From: CAYGZM01 sp964354365
Lineage (GTDB): Bacteria > Planctomycetota > Phycisphaerae > Sedimentisphaerales > Anaerobacaceae
Length of the DNA: 6,969 nucleotides
Direction of reading: 5' to 3'
NCBI GenBank assembly: GCA_964354365.1
Contig: CAYGZM010000174.1
Span: 1 to 6,969, forward strand
This document shows, in pieces, positions 1-6,378 of the stretch (position 1 is the first letter of the stretch; the number at the start of each line of letters is the position of its first letter). Under the pieces are notes generated by a model. It had not been told where the DNA came from, ran no database searches, and worked only from the letters and a program-made list of their open reading frames with translations. A program made the translations under genes and the position numbers.

Positions 1-79
1 GTCGCTGTGGCGCTTCAGAGTGGAGGCACGATTGACCGTTCTACGAGGCAACCCGGAGTGGATTTGTGCCGATTACGGT

Positions 80-233
80 ATAGTACCCCGTAACACTTGA
101 TTTTGTGGCCCTCGTCATTGCGAGGAGGCCGAAGGCCGACGTGGCAATCTCCTACCCCTCGAAGGTAGAGGCTGTTCCGGCGCCGAAGCGCCTCACGATG
201 ATGCCCACAGTTTCGATTGTTACGGGGTAATAG
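80..233. mobile_element. MITE-like palindromic element with REP-type core
   Basis: TACCCCGTAACA at 84-95 is perfectly inverted at 218-229 (TGTTACGGGGTA). ATAG occurs immediately outside both ends, at 80-83 and 230-233, as a target duplication would. Inside, GTCATTGCGAGG near 114-125 pairs imperfectly (about 10 of 13) with the stretch at 191-203. A central hairpin pairs CTACC 152-156 with GGTAG 164-168. The core GTCATTGCGAGG...GTGGCAATCTC (114-151) resembles a widespread class of bacterial REP palindromes that begin with GTCATTGCGAG and end with GCAATCTC; that resemblance is from memory. No transposase is encoded, so any movement would depend on an enzyme supplied elsewhere. The repeats and flanking duplication are seen directly; mobility is inferred. 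Confidence 0.6.
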
Positions 234-274
234 TGCGACTTTGAAGAATCTTGACGTGATCTGGCTGGTTGGCA

Positions 275-652
275 ATGTCTGTGCTTCTCTTTGTATTTTC
301 GCTGGTCCTTGGCGCCATAATCTTCGTTAAGCTAATCGGACCGGATGCGTGGCTCATAAAGGGGCTGAGGGGTGACAAAATCGGGGCTGTTGTCGCCTTC
401 TGCACGATAATCCTATGCGGCGCCGTGATATTCTTTTCACTGCGTTTTTCCCTGTCACTTCTTCCTGATCTGCTGACTGACGCCTTGTCAGGACCGGATA
501 ATCGTTTGAAAGCAGAGTATGCTCAGAAAGCAAACATGTGGGACGGAATTGTGTGGCTTGTGTCTTTTGGCATTCCGATTCTGACATGTTATCTTCTGAG
601 CCTGCTGTATCGTGGGGTATATCGGGTCGTTAAGCGGTTTGCATTGCGATAA
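275..652 (+). CDS. Small three-segment integral membrane protein, function unknown
   Basis: This is an open frame of 125 residues from ATG 275; a TTG two codons upstream (269) is the other possible start. No good Shine-Dalgarno precedes either, so the start is uncertain. Three hydrophobic segments stand out: residues 2-21, about 36-56, and about 92-112. Between the second and third lies a polar stretch (about 65-90) with several charged residues. The C-terminus is basic (YRGVYRVVKRFALR), which would place it in the cytoplasm under the positive-inside rule. I do not recognise a family. The hydrophobic pattern argues for a real protein rather than a chance frame. It starts only 41 bases after the palindromic element, whose insertion may have separated it from its original upstream region. 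It converges on the heparinase-like gene across a 214-base gap. Confidence 0.6.
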   Translation: MSVLLFVFSLVLGAIIFVKLIGPDAWLIKGLRGDKIGAVVAFCTIILCGAVIFFSLRFSLSLLPDLLTDALSGPDNRLKAEYAQKANMWDGIVWLVSFGIPILTCYLLSLLYRGVYRVVKRFALR

Positions 653-866
653 TCGGCGACTCAAAGCCCGACAATCTCCTTCTTCTTGAACCTCCAGTTG
701 CTGCGCGCATAGCCCGGCAAGCTCCGCCGTGAGCACTTATCAGACTTTATCTGTCCTTTTGGCGATTCGGCGTACCAAGGAGAAAGCTTTGCAGGCGCAG
801 TGCTGAGGATGCGTTGACTGGGGCCGAAGGAGACGGCAGCCCTACTCTTTGGGCAGATAGGCCGAT
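653..866. other. Convergent intergenic region with a weak hairpin
   Basis: This gap separates the 3' ends of the membrane protein and the heparinase-like gene. The only structure I see is an imperfect hairpin at 820-842: GGG-GCCG pairs with CGGC-CCC across a two-base bulge and a 7-base loop. It lies about 25 bases beyond the heparinase-like stop codon. It could help end that transcript, but no T-run follows on the minus strand. Short open frames here look like noise. Confidence 0.25.
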
Positions 867-2915
867 TCAAAACACGATCTTGTCCGCGAACTCCGCCTGG
901 TATCCGGAAATAGCGATGTTTCCTGCCGCCTCAGCAGTGGAGAAAGCAATTCTTGCTGTGCCGACCGTCAAGATTATCCGCCGATCCTCAACTTGTACGG
1001 TTCCTTCTTCGACGGAGTTGGTATTGGCGTCCGTTGCAGTCAGGACGTGGAGAAAATAGTCCAGCTTTGCCTGCTCGGACGGCGATATTTCAATACGGCA
1101 CTGCGGTGCGGGACCGGTGTCACGAGAGGGTGGATAATCTTTACCGCCGTAACTGTAGATCTGTTCCCCGGAAACGAGCGCGATTTTCGGCTCTTTCGGC
1201 AGCAGAGTCTGAATGAACAAACGGCCCTTGCCATTTGTGACTATCAAGTTGTCCTCGGTCTGCCTGGGGACCGTCATAGCCTGCAGAAGCAATGTCTTTT
1301 TGAAACCGGGATTCCTGGAGTTGACACGGTCGAAGATGACAAATGTGTCCGGGCGAAGGAAGACTATCTGGCGGGTGTAGTATGCCACCTTGTTCGGCGA
1401 ATAGGCCCGCGTGCAGTCGCCGGCCATATACACGTAAGAGCCCCGGTCCTCGAAGGCCAAAATGTCGGCTATGTCATACAGCTTGCGGTCTTTCCGCCAG
1501 TCGGCTGGGTCTGTCACGGCGCCGTTATGGTGCGGCCAGTTGTGGTGTTGACCCCCATCGTTTCCGGTGACGTTTCCTGCGCGGATTCCGGGCCACGTCT
1601 CACATGGGTCGTGAACGAGTATCGTGTTGTGTGCGATGGTTCGCAGGTGGTAGTTGACATCGTGGGTGGAGCCAAATTCGTCATAGTGGCCGCCGTCGCC
1701 GAGCAGCTCGGTGTGCTTGTAAATCAGAAAGTGTGCGACGTCGAGGTGCTGGTGCGCAGTGAATCGGTCGCCGCACTTGAAGAAAAAGTATGTGGCGTCT
1801 TCGTCCCAGGAGCTTCTCGCATATACGTAGCCGGGTCCAGGGCTGATGTGTGAGAGCTTGAAGCTCTTTAGATCGACCTTGGTGACGGTTGCGTCCCGCC
1901 AAAGGAAGTCTTTATAGGCGTAAACGCCGACGCTCGAGCGCGGCGTGCTTTCGTTGAAGGCGTGAACTGCCTGGTGGCTCGTCTCGTCCCGGAAGTAGTT
2001 GACCAGGATGCGTCTTGCGGAGAGGGTCTTGTCGCGATCGCCGCCGAACACCCGGCCCCCGCCGTCGCCCATGGGAATCGGCCGGCGAGAGTTATAAGTG
2101 CTGATGCCGGGATACGCCTCGAACATACCGGCGACCACACGGTTACGGAAGAATTCGGGGGCATCGGCGTAGTAGTCTTTGCCTTCACAGTAGCGTGCGA
2201 CTTCGCAGAAAAACAGCCACTCATCGAGGAAGTAGTTGATGTAGTATCCTTCGGCCCAGCCCCCACCGTCGCCTGCCAGTCCGAAAGCCGGTGCGGCGCG
2301 AGTGCGCCAGTCCTCTTCGAGCGTCTTGAGGATTTCGGGGGCGCGCGGGTCCTCGTAGTAGGCCGCATAGCACGCCAGGCCGATGCCCCAGTGTTTGTAT
2401 CCGTACCAGCCGTTGTGGAAAACGTGGGTCTCGGAGCGGACGTTGGCATCGACGGTTTTGTTCATATACTCATGGAACGCTTCACGCTGGGCCTCGGTCC
2501 AGTATTCGTAACAAAGATCATAGACTATCGCGCAGAGCGCAAGGTCGCTGCCGAAAGTAACGTGACCCTGCTTGATTGGGCCGTTGACGTATTTCATAGC
2601 CATTTGCACGGCGGCCTCGCCGAGCTTCTTGTCCTGTTCTATCGCGCAGATCAGGGCCATCGAGATCATCTTGGCGTGGTCGTCGGCGTCGAGCTCGCGC
2701 GCCACGCTGACAACACGCCGGTATGCCTCACTGCGGGTCTTGGCCAGCTCTTGCAGTCGGTCTCTCGAACCGAGCAGCCGTGGATGCCTGTCAGGCACAG
2801 CCTGTCTTGCGGTCGCAGCAGCATATAGAGCTGGACCAGCATAAGAGAGAACGAGCATTCCAATGAATACGGCATAAGCGCAGCCAAATAAAAATCTTAG
2901 TGTCCTGACCATCAT
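867..2915 (-). CDS. Exported heparinase II/III family polysaccharide lyase-like protein
   Basis: The protein has 682 residues from ATG 2915. A GTG at 2942 would add nine residues, but these precede a good signal sequence, so I prefer the ATG. Residues 2-35 form a signal peptide or anchor: a basic start (MMVRTLRF), a long hydrophobic core, then a small-residue region around LYAAA. Residues about 40-330 fit an alpha/alpha-toroid domain, with the aromatic and His-rich stretches HNGWYGYKHWG (167-177) and GWAEGYYINY (219-228). These probably supply the catalytic His and Tyr of the family. The C-terminal beta-sandwich starts near 350 and carries AHQHLDVAHF (387-396), DGGHY (407-411) and AHNTILV (428-434). 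The HxH followed 17 residues later by Asp matches, as I recall it, the catalytic-His/zinc-ligand spacing of Pedobacter heparinase II (PL21). Family enzymes cleave uronic-acid polysaccharides by beta-elimination; the substrate here cannot be told. Length suits the family. Confidence 0.85.
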   Translation of the reverse strand: MMVRTLRFLFGCAYAVFIGMLVLSYAGPALYAAATARQAVPDRHPRLLGSRDRLQELAKTRSEAYRRVVSVARELDADDHAKMISMALICAIEQDKKLGEAAVQMAMKYVNGPIKQGHVTFGSDLALCAIVYDLCYEYWTEAQREAFHEYMNKTVDANVRSETHVFHNGWYGYKHWGIGLACYAAYYEDPRAPEILKTLEEDWRTRAAPAFGLAGDGGGWAEGYYINYFLDEWLFFCEVARYCEGKDYYADAPEFFRNRVVAGMFEAYPGISTYNSRRPIPMGDGGGRVFGGDRDKTLSARRILVNYFRDETSHQAVHAFNESTPRSSVGVYAYKDFLWRDATVTKVDLKSFKLSHISPGPGYVYARSSWDEDATYFFFKCGDRFTAHQHLDVAHFLIYKHTELLGDGGHYDEFGSTHDVNYHLRTIAHNTILVHDPCETWPGIRAGNVTGNDGGQHHNWPHHNGAVTDPADWRKDRKLYDIADILAFEDRGSYVYMAGDCTRAYSPNKVAYYTRQIVFLRPDTFVIFDRVNSRNPGFKKTLLLQAMTVPRQTEDNLIVTNGKGRLFIQTLLPKEPKIALVSGEQIYSYGGKDYPPSRDTGPAPQCRIEISPSEQAKLDYFLHVLTATDANTNSVEEGTVQVEDRRIILTVGTARIAFSTAEAAGNIAISGYQAEFADKIVF

Positions 2916-2959
2916 AATCCTGATTCTACACCATAGCGCCACAGCCTATCAATAACCAT
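2912..2959 (-). CDS. Possible 15-residue leader ORF translationally coupled to the lyase gene
   Basis: ATG at 2959-2957 opens a 15-codon frame (MVIDRLWRYGVESGL) that stops at TGA 2914-2912. The stop overlaps the lyase ATG (2915-2913) in an ATGA arrangement, typical of translational coupling. A full AAGGAGG (2970-2976, minus strand) lies 10 bases upstream of the leader ATG. The lyase ATG itself has only a weak AGGA two bases before it. The strong ribosome site therefore appears to serve the leader, with ribosomes re-initiating on the lyase. It could instead be chance, or the result of an indel near the start of the lyase frame. Confidence 0.35.
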   Translation of the reverse strand: MVIDRLWRYGVESGL

Positions 2960-3082
2960 TATGACGGCGCCTCCTTCATGATGTTGCCACAGCCGACAAA
3001 GTCAGCAACTGGGTGGACGCAAAGGCGATGGACCCGAGCATCGTGTTTTTCCGTTGGCAATAGCCCGGGTTTTAGGGGGACC

Positions 3083-3157
3083 GAGAATGCGTTGGAGACG
3101 GAGAATCTCTTGGTTTCGCAGCTCAGGCCCTTCGGTTCGCTCAGGCCCGCGGGTGAC
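3083..3157. repeat. Degenerate REP-like repeat
   Basis: GCTCAGGCCC occurs twice, at 3121-3130 and 3139-3148, separated by TTCGGTTC. Read on the minus strand, this gives GTCACCC...CCTGAGCGAACCGAAGG...CCTGAG. It resembles a common dispersed bacterial palindrome of the form CACCCTGAGCGAAGCGAAGG; the resemblance is from memory. GAGAAT also recurs within the flank at 3083-3112. It is more degraded than the element at 80-233 and shows no clear terminal repeats. Confidence 0.35.
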
Positions 3158-3483
3158 GGTTTTCAGATCGTTTCTTAAAGGCGGGAGCGGAAAAGACTCG
3201 CACATCGGCTGGAAAAACGCATTTTCCAAGCGTTGAACTTAGGCTTCGATGGTGCTGCATAAGCAGGGAGATGTCGGTCGTTCCAAGGACGGGGGGGGGC
3301 GGCGTGATTCGGAAAGGCTCGTTTGGACTTGGCTCCTAATTGCGAGCGCGGCACAGGGAATACCCTATTTGGACTACTACTTATGTGGTAGTTCGGCAGG
3401 CAGTCTGAAACGCGTTTTCCGGCTATGTGTGGCAAAGGTAGGCAAAATTCATTGCCAGATTCTGAGTTTTTGGGAGATTTCTC

Positions 3484-3512
3484 TTGACACGCCACTATGT
3501 GTCGAATATACT
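3484..3512 (+). promoter_or_regulatory. Near-consensus sigma-70 promoter
   Basis: A perfect -35 box TTGACA (3484-3489) is followed after 17 bases by TATACT (3507-3512), one mismatch from consensus. Transcription would start near 3519. It points toward the PEP-CTERM pair, whose first start codon is about 358 bases downstream. No transcription terminator is obvious in between, so it may give a long leader or serve a small gene. The match is seen directly; activity is inferred. Confidence 0.5.
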
Positions 3513-3631
3513 GGACATATTGCAGTGGCCCCTAATAGGAGGAGGCCATATCTTATCTGCTTTCTGGCGTGTCCAGCGAGTGGCATTTGCAGGGAAGGTG
3601 TTCTCTTTGAAATGATGGCGTAGCGGTGTTA

Positions 3632-3763
3632 ATGAGCCTAAGCAATGAGAGCTTGGTCCTGTTGCTGTTGTTTCTTGCAGCCATGGTCGGAATCGCCGCA
3701 ATAACGATGAGCGATCTTGTTGTTTGCTGTGTTCCTGTGTTTGGACGGCCCAAGCGCATCTGA
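3632..3763 (+). CDS. Possible 43-residue hydrophobic peptide
   Basis: ATG 3632 opens 43 codons ending at TGA 3761. Residues about 7-26 form one strongly hydrophobic span (SLVLLLLFLAAMVGIAAI), followed by a Cys pair and a short basic tail (GRPKRI). An in-frame GTG at 3626 is an alternative start. No Shine-Dalgarno is apparent for either, which is the main argument against it. It lies downstream of the strong promoter at 3484-3512 and 113 bases upstream of the first PEP-CTERM gene. If real it would be a single-pass membrane peptide of unknown role. Confidence 0.25.
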   Translation: MSLSNESLVLLLLFLAAMVGIAAITMSDLVVCCVPVFGRPKRI

Positions 3764-3861
3764 CTATGTGTCACGCGTTCTTACCAACCCAATTGGTGTG
3801 GAGCGTAGTCGGCTAAGTTTTGTGAGTGACGTTTAGCAATCAAAGAAACTCAAAAATATCT

Positions 3862-3867
3862 AAGGAG
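3862..3867 (+). promoter_or_regulatory. Ribosome binding site deciding the first PEP-CTERM start
   Basis: AAGGAG at 3862-3867 sits 9 bases before ATG 3877. The ATGs at 3868 and 3871 are 0 and 3 bases away, which is too close. A further upstream ATG (3826) lies before this site and would add a polar stretch ahead of the signal peptide. The site therefore favours 3877. Confidence 0.7.
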
Positions 3868-3876
3868 ATGATGAAA

Positions 3877-4500
3877 ATGAAGCGAATCCTGTTTGTATTA
3901 GTAGCGTGTGCCTTGTCGGCGGCGCCGGCTTTGGCAGTGCCGAGTTTCTGGTGGAACAGAGGCGACCCGGGCACAACGTATCAGATGTGGACGTTCGACA
4001 CCGCCGACAATCCTGCGGAACCCGAGATTGATGAGAATCCGTATGACACGGCTATGGCCGAAATCGGCGGGAATGTTTTTGGCTGGGCCAGGGAGAATTA
4101 TCTGGGTCGGGACGGTGTCTGGGGTGGTGACCCTCTGCTGATCAAGCTACATATTCCCAACCGAGAGATTGCAAGCCCCTACAAGGAGATCTGGCTTGAG
4201 ATAGGTTATCGCGGGATGCTGGAGATCACAGTTGATCCGGATCCGGCCGGTGTTGTAGAGCCGCTCCAGGAATACACAGAGACCGTCGATCCGACAAATC
4301 TCTGGTACAAGTCGATTTACGTCTGGCGCGTTTATCCGAACCCGTTTGAGGAGGACATTCTGATCAGTGGTACCGGGACGGGCGGTTTTGTTGACTATAT
4401 AACCGTCGATACAATCTGCATTCCTGCTCCGGGCGCCATTTTGTTAGGCAGCATTGGTGCAGGCCTTGTCGGCTGGATGCGCAGACGCAGGAGTCTGTAA
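3877..4500 (+). CDS. Exported PEP-CTERM-type sorted protein (PAPG variant), family unknown
   Basis: The protein has 207 residues from ATG 3877. Residues 1-20 are a classic signal peptide (MKRILFVLVA core, cleavage after ALA at 20). The mature body of about 160 residues contains QMWTFD-x3-NP (36-46), PEIDENPY (49-56), GRDGVW (77-82), IPN (93-95) and PYKEIWLEIG (101-110). It looks beta-rich and extracellular. The C-terminus is a sorting tail: IPAPG (182-186), a hydrophobic span (about 187-200), then RRRR (202-205). The motif is P-A-P rather than P-E-P, a variant I associate with planctomycete proteins. Such tails are processed by an exosortase, which is not in this window. The body is clearly paralogous to the C-terminal part of the next gene. 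The molecular function is unknown; surface or extracellular-matrix placement is inferred from the tail. Confidence 0.85.
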   Translation: MKRILFVLVACALSAAPALAVPSFWWNRGDPGTTYQMWTFDTADNPAEPEIDENPYDTAMAEIGGNVFGWARENYLGRDGVWGGDPLLIKLHIPNREIASPYKEIWLEIGYRGMLEITVDPDPAGVVEPLQEYTETVDPTNLWYKSIYVWRVYPNPFEEDILISGTGTGGFVDYITVDTICIPAPGAILLGSIGAGLVGWMRRRRSL

Positions 4501-4544
4501 ACAACTTTGGTGACAACGATGTTTGGCGTTTGGAGGTGGAAGTA

Positions 4545-5588
4545 GTGAAAAAGTTGATAACAATCATCGCAGTAGTTGTGGCTCTTACCGGGGGGCAAGC
4601 GTCGGCACTCTACGTAGTGGACATAGGCACGCCTGCCAGCGAAGCGGCGTATAACCCTGTGGGCTGGGGTCCGATTCAACCAGACACAAGCGGTGGGAAT
4701 TGGGGCGGCATTGCCGCAGACCTGCTATCGCCTGATGGAAAGTGCAGAGCGATATGGGATGCAAGCGACGATGATCCGTCGGCATCACTGACATTCCCGA
4801 CGTCCATAACGGCTCTGGCGGTCAGGCATTTGAAGGGCCTTGCCGATGACAATTTCGATGTGGAGGTCGGCGTGGCGCCTTGGGGAAGCGCGGTCGATGA
4901 TGTCTCCGACAGCGAAGTCTGGACAATCAGCTCGTTTTCCGGAACTCCCGGCAAGACGCTGACATTGAGTGCAACAGGCGACGAGTGGTCGGGCTTTGAC
5001 ACCTATGGCCAGGTGGCGATGGACTGGGTGGTCGCGACACAGCCCGGCGAGACTTTTCAGGCGTGGACTTTTGACGACGACGATAATCCCACAGTGCCTG
5101 AGATTGACTTGAACACGTACGGTGCGGCAACCGCTACAATTGGCGGCGCTGCAGGCGGAGCCCCCCCGGAATGGGTTTCGACCTTGCTGGATCGCGACGG
5201 CGTTTGGCAGGCCGAAGAATTTGAGGACCTTGTTCTGGAGATTCCGAACCAGATGGTGCGCAATCCGTACAAGGAAATCTACATTGAGATAGGTTTTCTT
5301 GGTGATTTGACCAACTTCTCGGTTACCCCGATTCCGTTCGGCGGTTCAGTGCAGCTAACCAGCCAGAACATAGAGGTTGTCGATCCGGTCACTGGCTGGA
5401 AGAAACTGACGGCCTTGTACCATATCGAGCCCAATCCGGACCGTGAGTTCATCTGCTACGGTTTTTCCGGCGATGTTGCTGCGATAGACTATGTGATTGC
5501 CTATACTGTGTGCGTGCCGGAGCCGCTGACGGTAAGCTTGCTTGGTTTCGGCGGGCTGATGCTGTGGCGAAGACGCAGAGCCGCTTAG
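4545..5588 (+). CDS. Exported PEP-CTERM protein with extra N-terminal domain, family unknown
   Basis: The protein has 347 residues from GTG 4545, chosen because GGAGG (4532-4536) lies 8 bases upstream and the signal peptide starts directly (MKKLITIIAVVVALTGG, cleavage after ASA at 21). A TTG at 4530 would add five residues but precedes that ribosome site. Residues 22-165 form an acidic, probably beta-sandwich domain (GWGPIQPDTSGGNWGG at 40-55, FDVEV at 104-108) without a counterpart in the previous gene. Residues 171-323 repeat the body of the previous gene: QAWTFD (172-177), NP, PEID (185-188), DRDGVW (216-221), IPN (233-235), NPYKEIYIEIG (240-250) and PNP (296-298). The tail is a canonical VPEP (324-327), a hydrophobic span, then RRRR (342-345). 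It starts 44 bases after the previous stop with no terminator between, so the two are probably co-transcribed. The molecular function is unknown. Confidence 0.88.
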   Translation: MKKLITIIAVVVALTGGQASALYVVDIGTPASEAAYNPVGWGPIQPDTSGGNWGGIAADLLSPDGKCRAIWDASDDDPSASLTFPTSITALAVRHLKGLADDNFDVEVGVAPWGSAVDDVSDSEVWTISSFSGTPGKTLTLSATGDEWSGFDTYGQVAMDWVVATQPGETFQAWTFDDDDNPTVPEIDLNTYGAATATIGGAAGGAPPEWVSTLLDRDGVWQAEEFEDLVLEIPNQMVRNPYKEIYIEIGFLGDLTNFSVTPIPFGGSVQLTSQNIEVVDPVTGWKKLTALYHIEPNPDREFICYGFSGDVAAIDYVIAYTVCVPEPLTVSLLGFGGLMLWRRRRAA

Positions 5589-5665
5589 TGTAAATAGAAC
5601 CAGAACACTCGTGGGATGAAGGCAGGAAGGCCTTTACAATTCTGCGAGTGATTACGCGAATATAC

Positions 5666-5712
5666 ATGGGCCGAGGCGCCCAAGCGAGCAGTCTCGGCCC
5701 ATTCTCTATTTG
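5666..5712 (+). terminator. Hairpin terminator after the PEP-CTERM pair
   Basis: ATGGGCCGAG (5666-5675) pairs perfectly over 10 bp with CTCGGCCCAT (5693-5702), with a 17-base loop. A modestly T-rich tail (TCTCTATTTGT) follows. It sits 77 bases beyond the second PEP-CTERM stop, the expected place for the end of a two-gene transcript. The T-run is weak, so termination strength is uncertain. Confidence 0.65.
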
Positions 5713-6082
5713 TAGGGGTATTGCGGCGCATTCGGGGCTGCCGGCAACGAGGTTGGTGGATACAGCGTTTCATAACGGCAGCGGATAGCGTTTATGATCG
5801 CTTTGCCGGCAGCGGAGCATTGCGTATTTCGGCTGTCTTGCCACGCAGTTCAAGTGGAAAAAGTTTCTGTGGTTTTGTGTGAGGTTCCCGACTGTAAACG
5901 AATCGATACGCATTTGCTTCGAATAGCCCCTCCGTGCGGCTGCAAAAGGCCCCAGGGCTGGGTCGCTCGGACCAGCGGCGCGGCGAGAATGGGCCTCTGA
6001 GAAGCTCGTCGCAGCCTCGCCGCCGCAAGCCGAGCGGAACAGCCAGGCCCGAATAAAAACCCGCCTTCAAAACGCCTTGCCA
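5713..6082. other. Gene-poor region with inverted and direct repeats
   Basis: I see no credible gene in this stretch; several open frames overlap but none has a recognisable composition. CTGCCGGCAA (5738-5747) is perfectly inverted at 5803-5812 (TTGCCGGCAG). CGGCAGCGGA is directly repeated at 5776-5785 and 5807-5816, and AGCGTTT occurs nearby twice. GCGGCGAG (5980-5987) and CTCGCCGC (6016-6023) form a second GC-rich hairpin. The region may be degraded mobile-element sequence downstream of the truncated OrfA-like gene, but nothing proves it. Confidence 0.4.
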
Positions 6083-6286
6083 TCATGCCGCATCCTCCGT
6101 CAGCAGCTTGTCCGGCTTGGCCAATGCCGCTTCGCCGGCTATGATGAACTCATCACGCCAGCGATACAGTGTGTTCTCTGAAACCCCATACCGCCGCGAC
6201 AGCACGCCGGCCGGTTCTTCACGACGCAACAGCGATAGCACAAATTCACGACGCTCCGATACATTCAATTTCGACTTTGCTCCCAT
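6083..6286 (-). CDS. IS3-type OrfA-like helix-turn-helix protein, probably truncated
   Basis: The protein has 67 residues from ATG 6286, chosen because AAAGGAG (6294-6300, minus) lies 7 bases upstream; an ATG at 6310 precedes that site. Residues about 8-50 form a helix-turn-helix of the IS3/IS911 OrfA type: ERREFVLSLLRREEPAGV, then LSRRYGVSENTLYRWRDEFI with the typical recognition helix ending in LYRWR. In this family the domain binds the element's terminal inverted repeats. Full OrfA proteins are usually about 90-110 residues, with a leucine-zipper helix after the DNA-binding part. Here the frame ends soon after EAALAKPDK, and no OrfB (DDE catalytic) frame follows. It is therefore most likely a remnant of an insertion sequence, although a stand-alone regulator is possible. 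It lies 240 bp from a tRNA integration site, a common graveyard for such remnants. Confidence 0.6.
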   Translation of the reverse strand: MGAKSKLNVSERREFVLSLLRREEPAGVLSRRYGVSENTLYRWRDEFIIAGEAALAKPDKLLTEDAA

Positions 6287-6378
6287 TGGTAAGCTCCTTT
6301 CGATTTCCATAAATACAACAACCTAACCGAAAGTATCCTCCAACTCGCCACTTTTCCAAACAGCCGCGTTCTATGCAC

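Larger units (their letters stand above)
2977..3825. other. Long intergenic region between divergent lyase and PEP-CTERM genes
   Basis: No convincing large gene lies in these roughly 850 bases. They contain a degenerate REP-like repeat (3083-3157) and a small perfect hairpin (TGGAAAA 3210-3216, TTTTCCA 3222-3228). There is also a run of nine G (3291-3299), a strong promoter-like site (3484-3512), an orphan AGGAGGAGG (3537-3545) with no normal start codon after it, and one small hydrophobic frame (3632-3763). The 124-codon frame across 3249-3623 has an unconvincing composition and runs through the G tract. Confidence 0.5.

Noticed and set aside
1..100. Two plus-strand frames open from the left edge, ending inside the palindromic element at 91-93 and 98-100
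   Set aside because: About 30 codons each with no family resemblance. One could be a gene truncated by the insertion, but two frames being open equally suggests chance.
993..1853. Long plus-strand open frame of 286 codons
   Set aside because: It lies antisense within the heparinase-like gene, has an implausible Val-rich composition and no ribosome site. It mirrors the codon use of the real gene.
1962..2828. Second long plus-strand open frame of 288 codons
   Set aside because: It is also antisense to the heparinase-like gene, with composition dictated by the opposite strand.
3441..3456. GGCAA-N6-TTGCC, considered as a sigma-54 promoter
   Set aside because: The GG-to-GC spacing is 11 bases rather than the required 10, and no gene starts suitably downstream.
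3484..3615. 43-codon TTG-started frame with a GGGAGA six bases upstream
   Set aside because: The translation looks moderately natural, but its start codon coincides with the -35 box of the strong promoter and uses TTG. I could not support it as a gene.
3249..3623. 124-codon plus-strand frame
   Set aside because: It crosses the G9 tract, has no domain-like composition and shows no recognisable start. It also overlaps the promoter-like site and other short frames.
5792..6086. Two overlapping minus-strand frames after the OrfA-like gene, one with ATGA overlap
   Set aside because: An OrfB would be expected here, but neither frame shows DDE transposase features. Both have Arg/Pro/Ser-rich compositions typical of noise in GC-rich DNA.
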